DNA of 64,000 bases, taken from Pseudomonas sp. Bc-h (GTDB lineage Bacteria; Pseudomonadota; Gammaproteobacteria; Pseudomonadales; Pseudomonadaceae). The first letter of the stretch is position 1. The number at the start of each line of letters is the position of its first letter. The position numbers and the translations under genes were made by a program. Below are positions 58,861 through 64,000 of the stretch, piece after piece. The notes under the pieces were generated by a model. It did not search any database. It was not told the DNA's origin and was given only the letters and a program-made list of their open reading frames with translations. Location of the stretch: contig NZ_MUIN01000001.1 of NCBI RefSeq assembly GCF_002080045.1, positions 380,930 to 444,929 of the forward strand. Direction: 5' to 3'.

Positions 58861-58881
58861 TCGTTCCAGCGATGTGAATGA

Positions 58882-58908
58882 AACGGGTCCGAATGGGCCC
58901 GTTTTTTA
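58882..58908 (+). terminator. Rho-independent terminator after speA
   Basis: AACGGGTCC pairs with GGGCCCGTT (one wobble) around GAAT, followed by TTTTTT, starting 21 bp past the speA stop. Confidence 0.85.
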
Positions 58909-59047
58909 TTTCTCCTACATATTTTCGCTGTGTTTCTATCCACAGCTGTAGGCAATTTCCTGTTCTGCATTTGCCCTCTCTACTTGCCGCACCTTGTGCC
59001 CCAGAATCGCTGGCCGCTTGAAACTGCCAGTCGAGGTCATCCGCACC

Positions 59048-60211
59048 ATGTCGCCGTTCGCCAACGCCCCGCATCTGCGCCTGGACGTCAGCCGCCCGAA
59101 CCGTTCACTCGAAGTGCTCAGCTGCAAAGGGGCAGAAGTCTTCAATCAGCCCTATTCCTTCGAGTTGGAAGTGCTCAGTCACGAGGGGCCGCTGGATGCA
59201 CACGACCTGCTGTTCAGTGCTGCTTACCTGCATTCGAGCGCCGGAATTTCCGGGATTCACGGTCATATCCAGAGCATCGTGCGCAGCAGCGCCGAACCCA
59301 CCTCGGGCCACCTGTTGCAGCCTTCGCCCGCGCATTACCGGATTACGCTGGGGCCGCGCCTGGGGTTGATGGCCTACCGGCACAATCAGCGAGTGTTTCA
59401 GGGGATGAGCGCCGAGCAGATCATCATCCAACTGCTCTGCGAGCACGGTATCGACGAGGCCACTTATCTCTGGCAACGCACGCAGCCATGCCGGGAGCGG
59501 GACTTCTGCGCGCAATATTGCGAGAGCGATCTGCAGCTGTTGCAACGTCTGTGCGCGGAAGAGAACCTGCACTATTACTTCCTGCATACCCGCAGCCGTC
59601 ATGTCGTGGTGTTCGCCGATCAGTCCGAGGACTCGGTACAACTCCTGCCTCTCAGCACAAGCCGGCAATCGGCAATCGATGCACCGCCCCCCCGACGCAT
59701 CAGCATGCATCGGGCCTGTGTGGTTGGCGGGTTGTTCGAGATAGTCGGCCTTGATGACAGGAACAGGCTCAAGGTGCGTTTCGATTGGGGCAATCAGGGC
59801 GATGGTGCGCGGTTCAACGATTGCTGGATTCCAGTGGACCTGGCCTTGTTGCAGGGTAACAACCCGTGGTGGGGAGGGATGGAGGTGATCGTGAGCTTTC
59901 GCGACGACAACCCTGATGATCCCTTCATCAGCAACCGGTTGTGGGATCCGGACATCAACCCCCGAACCCAGCCGGAGCCCGTTTCCTTGCCTCGCCGAAT
60001 CATCACCACTCGCATCGACAGGGAAATGTTTCTGGACGAGTCTCGGCAGTTCACGGTGGACGACGAGCTCATCGTGCGCATGGCCCGGAACAACGAAATG
60101 CACTTCAGGGTCGGGAGCAGTCTGGTGACGATCGATTCGAAAAGCGTATCCCTGAGCGGGTTGAAGATCATGCTGTCCTCGATCACGGAGGCACAGGGGG
60201 AAGGGGAGTAG
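59048..60211 (+). CDS. Compact VgrG-family T6SS spike protein (orphan)
   Basis: A 387-residue VgrG-like protein. The gp27-like part (about 1-220) is recognisable: LEVLSCKGAEVFNQPYSFEL, ITLGPRLGLMAYRHNQRVFQ and CRERDFCAQYCESDLQLLQR. A gp5 OB-fold follows (about 230-310; RLKVRFDWGNQGDG; GMEVIVSFRDDNPDDPFISN). The C-terminus is short (about 310-387) and lacks the long beta-helix needle, so it is much shorter than typical 600-700-residue VgrGs. No other T6SS genes are near. The ATG at 59048 was chosen as the first Met near the conserved LRLDVSRPNRSLEVL. Confidence 0.83.
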   Translation: MSPFANAPHLRLDVSRPNRSLEVLSCKGAEVFNQPYSFELEVLSHEGPLDAHDLLFSAAYLHSSAGISGIHGHIQSIVRSSAEPTSGHLLQPSPAHYRITLGPRLGLMAYRHNQRVFQGMSAEQIIIQLLCEHGIDEATYLWQRTQPCRERDFCAQYCESDLQLLQRLCAEENLHYYFLHTRSRHVVVFADQSEDSVQLLPLSTSRQSAIDAPPPRRISMHRACVVGGLFEIVGLDDRNRLKVRFDWGNQGDGARFNDCWIPVDLALLQGNNPWWGGMEVIVSFRDDNPDDPFISNRLWDPDINPRTQPEPVSLPRRIITTRIDREMFLDESRQFTVDDELIVRMARNNEMHFRVGSSLVTIDSKSVSLSGLKIMLSSITEAQGEGE

Positions 60212-60304
60212 AGGTGGCTTGATTCTGCTCCAACTATTTGCGCCCCTCGGAGTCGTAATGCTGAGCGGCCATGACTGTCCTGACCGCAGCCAGGAGAGCA
60301 ATCG

Positions 60305-61183
60305 ATGATGCGGGCTTTGGTGGTCGGTGGGTTGTTGATCTTGCTGATGGGTTGCTCACCTTTGAAGGTGCTCAACGCCTTCACCCCGAGCGGTGGGTTC
60401 AGCAAGGCCAGTGACGTGAGTTACGGCAGTGATCCGCGCAACAGGCTGGATGTCTACACCCCAACCAACGTCGGACCCGACGCACCCGTGGTGGTGTTCT
60501 TCTACGGTGGCAGCTGGAACAGCGGTTCGCGCAGTGATTATGGTTTTGTCGGCGAAGCGCTGGCGTCTCGCGGCATCGTCGCGGTGTTGGCGGACTACCG
60601 GCTTTATCCACAGGTGCATTATCAGGGCTTCCTTGATGACAGCGCCCGAGCCGTGGGCTGGACCCGCCAACACATCGCCCAATACGGTGGCGATCCGCGT
60701 CGCTTGTATGTGATGGGCCACAGCGCCGGTGGTTACAACGCCGCGATGCTGGCGTTGGACCCGAAGTGGCTGGCGACGGTGAGCATGAAGCCCTCGATGC
60801 TGAGCGGCTGGATCGGTCTCGCCGGGCCGTACGACTTTCTGCCAATCGAGAATCCAGAGGTGAAACCGGTATTTTTCTTTCCCGACTCGCCGCCGGATTC
60901 CCAGCCGATCAACCATGTGAGCAGTGCTTCACCGCCTGCGCTATTGATAGCCGCGAGGGACGACACATTGGTCAACCCCGAGCGTAATACCGGTGGCATG
61001 GCCAGAAGGCTTCGTGAGCAGGGAGTCTCAGTGCGCGAGCTGTACTTCTCCAAACCCGGACACGCGACCTTGGTGGCCGCATTCTCTCGTCCAATGCGCA
61101 GCCTGGCCCCGGTGCTGGATGAAGTGGCGGATTTCATTCATGCGCAGGATCAGGCCCGGGTAACAGCAGCGAAGGGCGATTGA
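60305..61183 (+). CDS. Alpha/beta hydrolase (esterase-like) lipoprotein
   Basis: A 292-residue lipoprotein with lipobox LLMGC (Cys17). It belongs to the carboxylesterase/BD-FAE-like hydrolases: oxyanion region VVFFYGGSWNSGSR, nucleophile S140 in VMGHSAGGYNAA, probable acid in AARDDTLVNPE and His in KPGHATLVAAF. The substrate is unknown. It lies 93 bp downstream of the vgrG gene on the same strand, so it may be co-transcribed; an esterase effector role is only a possibility. Confidence 0.86.
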   Translation: MMRALVVGGLLILLMGCSPLKVLNAFTPSGGFSKASDVSYGSDPRNRLDVYTPTNVGPDAPVVVFFYGGSWNSGSRSDYGFVGEALASRGIVAVLADYRLYPQVHYQGFLDDSARAVGWTRQHIAQYGGDPRRLYVMGHSAGGYNAAMLALDPKWLATVSMKPSMLSGWIGLAGPYDFLPIENPEVKPVFFFPDSPPDSQPINHVSSASPPALLIAARDDTLVNPERNTGGMARRLREQGVSVRELYFSKPGHATLVAAFSRPMRSLAPVLDEVADFIHAQDQARVTAAKGD

Positions 61184-61199
61184 TCCTGACTGTGTGGGC

Positions 61200-62540
61200 T
61201 CAACCTTGAAACCAACCACCACTGCGGTTCAACCGTCTGGCGATATACCCCAGGGTTAAAGCCCTCAGTGCCATGAACAGCAGAAACGCCACCCACAGCC
61301 CATGGTTGCCGAGCCCGCTGGATAGCCAGGCGAACGGGGCGGCGATGAGCGCAGTCAGCACCATGGCGTTGCGCATTTCCCGTGCGCGAGTGGCGCCGAT
61401 GAACAAGCCGTCGAGCAGATAACTCCAGACCGCCACCAGAGGCAGCAAGGCAAGGTAGGGCAGATAGACGTAAGCAATTTCCCGCACTTCTGAAATGTCG
61501 GTCTGCATGTCAACGAACAGGTGCCCGGCGAAGAGGAACAGCACGGCGAATGCCACACTGCAGATCAACGACCAACCACCGGCCACGTTCAGCGAGCTTC
61601 GCAAGGCTTCACGGTTTCGGGCGCCGATGGCATGGCCACAGAGTGCTTCCACCGCGTGGGCCAGCCCGTCGAGTGCATTGGCGGTGAGCAGCAGTCCGTT
61701 GAGCAACAGGGCGTTGGCGGCCACCGTGGCATCGCCCAGTCGCGCGCCTTGCACGGTGATCAGAAAAAACACCGACTGCAGCACTAGGCTGCGAATGAAA
61801 ATGTCGCGGTTGACCCCCAGCAGCGGCTTCCAGCTTTGCCAACGTTTCAGGGCGGCCAGCGCCAGATGCCCCGGGTATTCGCGCAGGCCCTTGTGAGTCA
61901 GGGCGAGTCCCAGCAACACGCCGACCCATTCAGCCAGCACCGACGCCCGGGCGCTCCCGACAACGCCCCAGTCCAGACCAAGAACGAACCACAGGTTCAA
62001 CGCGATGTTGACTAGATTGGTGGTGAGCAAAATCGCCAAAGGCGCGCGGGCGTTCTGCAGGCCCAGGAACCAGCCGACCAGGGCGTAGCTCGCCAACGCG
62101 GCGGGCAGGCCGAACAATCGGGTATGGAAGAAGTCGCGGGTCAGGTCGTTGAGATCGGCCGAGGGTTGCATCATCTGCAGCGCCAGATGCTGAAAGGGCA
62201 GGCCGACCAAACCCAACAGCACAGAAAAGCCCAGCGCCAGCAGCAGCCCCTGCGTCAGCACCTGACGCAATGCAGCGCCATCCTTACGTCCCGCGGCCTG
62301 GGCAGCGAACCCGGTGGTGCCCATCCGCAAGAAGCTCATGGCCCAGGCCAGAAAGCTGTACAACGTCCCGCCGACCGCCACAGCGCCCAGTTGATGAGCG
62401 TGAGGCAGGTGGCCGATGACGGTGCTGTCGACCAGCGAGACCAGCGGCACCGAAATGTTCGACAAAATCATCGGTGCGGCCAGCGCCCAGACCTGTCGGT
62501 GGGTGGCGCGCTGACGCCAGTCAGTCAGAAAGTTGGGCAT
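61200..62540 (-). CDS. MATE family efflux transporter (DinF-like)
   Basis: A 446-residue protein with twelve predicted membrane helices. Family features: LAAPMILSNISVPLVSLVDS in helix 1 and MRMGTTGFAAQAAGRKD-like sequence (FLRMGTTGFAAQAAGRKDGA) after helix 2. DinF-type MATE proteins export cationic drugs or oxidants. The ATG at 62540 was preferred over 62579 because MPNFLTDWRQRATHRQVW is the usual DinF-like start. It is convergent with the esterase gene, 16 bp apart. Confidence 0.9.
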   Translation of the reverse strand: MPNFLTDWRQRATHRQVWALAAPMILSNISVPLVSLVDSTVIGHLPHAHQLGAVAVGGTLYSFLAWAMSFLRMGTTGFAAQAAGRKDGAALRQVLTQGLLLALGFSVLLGLVGLPFQHLALQMMQPSADLNDLTRDFFHTRLFGLPAALASYALVGWFLGLQNARAPLAILLTTNLVNIALNLWFVLGLDWGVVGSARASVLAEWVGVLLGLALTHKGLREYPGHLALAALKRWQSWKPLLGVNRDIFIRSLVLQSVFFLITVQGARLGDATVAANALLLNGLLLTANALDGLAHAVEALCGHAIGARNREALRSSLNVAGGWSLICSVAFAVLFLFAGHLFVDMQTDISEVREIAYVYLPYLALLPLVAVWSYLLDGLFIGATRAREMRNAMVLTALIAAPFAWLSSGLGNHGLWVAFLLFMALRALTLGYIARRLNRSGGWFQG

Positions 62541-62642
62541 GAACGCTCGGCAGATGAAAGGGCACAAGAAGGGCTGCATTGTAACGGGATGAAAGCGCCA
62601 ACGTGGATCAACTGTAGGAGCTGCTGGAGGTTTGGGACAGCC

Positions 62643-62760
62643 CGGGCCGCGATCGGATGATGCGGTGGGTCAGTCGCAAATGCGGTCGTCTGACCCACCG
62701 CTTCGTCCGAATCGCGGCCCGCACCGTCGTGACCTCCGGCGTCTCCCACAGGGATTGTGG
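62643..62760. repeat. Long inverted repeat plus a copy of the CTCCCACAG repeat
   Basis: Left arm CGGGCCGCGATCGGATGATG, continuing CGGTGGGTCAG (62643-62673), pairs with CTGACCCACCGCTTCGTCCG and ATCGCGGCCCG (62690-62721) around a 16-nt loop. Immediately after it ACCGTCGTGACCTCCGGCGT-CTCCCACAG (about 62723-62751) repeats the unit seen at 3836-4160. This fills the 363-bp gap between the MATE gene and the alpha-2-macroglobulin gene, together with their promoters. Confidence 0.8.
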
Positions 62761-62903
62761 CGTGCTGCAGATCTGGGTTTGGTGGTTTGAGCCCTGCGAA
62801 CAAACGCACAAAGCCAGGGTCTATTCCCGCGCCGCGCTTTACGATCAGGTTTGCGGTGCTATAACTGCTGCTCCTCATAATAACTGCCGCCAATGAGTGC
62901 CTC

Positions 62904-64000
62904 ATGCTTAACAAAGGATTGTTCCTGGCCTGCGCGCTGGTACTGCTCAGTGCCTGTGATTCCTCCACGTCCGATAAACCTGCTCAGGCCCCGGCAACCC
63001 CCGCCGCGCCCGCGACGCAGCCGGCGGCAGCAGAGGCTGCCAAACCCAAACCCGCGGTCGACATCCCTGCGCTGAGCAAACGCTACGCCGGGCGTGAGCT
63101 GACGGTGGTCGATGTTTCGGAAATCCAGCTCGATGGCGCTAGCACGCTGTCGCTGAGTTTTTCCGTGCCGCTGAATCCTGATCAGAAGTTTGCCGAGAAA
63201 GTGCATCTGGTCGACAGTGTCAATGGCAAGGTCGATGGCGCGTGGGAGCTGTCCGACAACCTCATGGAATTACGCCTGCGACATCTGGAGCCCAAGCGCA
63301 AGCTGGTGCTGACCGTCGACCCGGGGCTGGCCGCCGTCAACAACAACACCTTGGCGGCTGAATATTCGGCGCGTCTGGAAACCTCCGACCTGCAAGCCAC
63401 GGTAGGCTTCGCCAGTCGCGGCAGCCTGTTGCCGACCCGGCTGGCTGAAGGCCTGCCAGTAATCGCGCTGAACGTCGACAAGGTCGATGTGGAATTCTTC
63501 CGTATCAAACCCGATTCGCTGCCAGCATTTCTCAGTTCCTGGGAAGGCTCGTCCAGCCTGCAAAGCTATGAATCCAAGGAACTGCTGCCCATGGCCGATC
63601 TGGTCTACGGCGGCCGCTTTGATCTCAACCCTGCGCGCAACACCCGCGAAACCGTGCTGCTGCCGATTGCCGGACTCAAGCAGTTGCAGCAACCGGGTGT
63701 GTATCTGGCCGTGATGCGCGCCTCCGGCACCTACAACTATTCCCAACCGGCGACATTGTTCACCCTTAGCGACATTGGCCTCTCTGCCCATCGCTACAGT
63801 AGCCGCCTGGACGTCTTCACTCAGGCGCTCGAAGGCGGCAAGGCGCTTAACGGCGTCGATCTTGAGCTGTATGACGACAAAGGCCGCGTGGTCGGCCAAG
63901 GCAAGACCGACAACGCTGGCCACGCCGAGCTGCCACTGCCTGCCAAGGCCGAAGTGCTGCTGGCCCATCAGGGCGAACAGACCAGCATGTTGCGCCTGAA
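62904..64000 (+). CDS. Alpha-2-macroglobulin-like lipoprotein (5' part, cut by window edge)
   Basis: The frame is open from 62904 to the window end (365 codons seen). A lipoprotein signal peptide with lipobox LLSAC (Cys18) is followed by an Ala/Pro-rich linker (about 25-50) and then beta-rich MG domains (ALSKRYAGRELTVVDVSEIQ; VYGGRFDLNPARNTRETVLL). This is the start of bacterial alpha-2-macroglobulin proteins (YfhM/MagD, normally about 1500-1650 residues), periplasmic protease traps often paired with penicillin-binding protein 1C. The thioester region lies outside the window. Confidence 0.85.
   Translation, partial: MLNKGLFLACALVLLSACDSSTSDKPAQAPATPAAPATQPAAAEAAKPKPAVDIPALSKRYAGRELTVVDVSEIQLDGASTLSLSFSVPLNPDQKFAEKVHLVDSVNGKVDGAWELSDNLMELRLRHLEPKRKLVLTVDPGLAAVNNNTLAAEYSARLETSDLQATVGFASRGSLLPTRLAEGLPVIALNVDKVDVEFFRIKPDSLPAFLSSWEGSSSLQSYESKELLPMADLVYGGRFDLNPARNTRETVLLPIAGLKQLQQPGVYLAVMRASGTYNYSQPATLFTLSDIGLSAHRYSSRLDVFTQALEGGKALNGVDLELYDDKGRVVGQGKTDNAGHAELPLPAKAEVLLAHQGEQTSMLRL

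Overview
The window is a high-GC, gene-dense chromosomal stretch from a Pseudomonas of the fluorescens/syringae lineage. The evidence is the protein sequences and gene order, which follow P. aeruginosa PAO1 PA4839-PA4856 (speA, sui1, nudix, DUF2333, gcbA, dsbD, aroQ, accB, accC, prmA, DUF3426, dusB, fis, purH, purD, retS) and PA4864-PA4891 (urease, cbpA/hsp70, osmE, bacterioferritin-like gene, desT, ureE). Several families of REP-like palindromes typical of these pseudomonads are scattered between genes. Recognition is from memory of the families; no database search was run.

Layout. 1-13.6 kb: start of ureE, a DesT-like TetR regulator, a tiny secreted repeat protein, an AsmA protein, a block of 92-bp tandem repeats, a ferritin-like protein, OsmE, a family I lipase without a signal peptide, an EamA exporter, PsiF, an AI-2E family permease, an Hsp70-like protein divergent from cbpA-cbpM, and a soluble histidine kinase. 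13.7-24.3 kb (minus strand): one urea locus, urtABCDE (urea ABC transporter) followed by ureD, ureA, two GNAT acetyltransferases, ureB and ureC. A strong sigma-54 promoter match and two NtrC-like sites precede urtA, and three long palindromes are embedded between its genes. 24.4-27.4 kb: a copper-handling operon (DUF2946, PCu(A)C, His/Met-rich DUF2946, PepSY-TM). 27.4-27.9 kb: an antitoxin-like gene and a remnant. 27.9-34.5 kb: aerobic cobalamin genes cobK-cobL (minus) and cobG-H-I-J (plus). 34.8-37.0 kb: three tandem paralogues of a family I do not recognise. 37.0-40.5 kb: marC and retS.

40.6-43.6 kb holds the most striking feature. A REP element sits at the 3' end of purH, removes its last seven codons including the stop, and leaves purH and purD in one open reading frame of 1000 codons. 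43.6-52.0 kb is conserved housekeeping: fis-dusB, a zinc-ribbon DUF3426 protein, prmA, accB-accC, aroQ and dsbD. 52.1-64 kb: a direct-repeat block, gcbA (diguanylate cyclase), DUF2333, nudix, Sui1, speA, a compact orphan VgrG followed by a lipoprotein esterase, a MATE exporter, a palindrome, and the start of an alpha-2-macroglobulin-like lipoprotein gene that runs off the window.

The main functional blocks are nitrogen scavenging from urea (uptake and hydrolysis under probable nitrogen control), copper delivery, cobalamin synthesis, purine synthesis, the RetS and GcbA lifestyle regulators, and envelope stress or osmotic proteins. I see no tRNA, rRNA, CRISPR array, complete insertion sequence or prophage.
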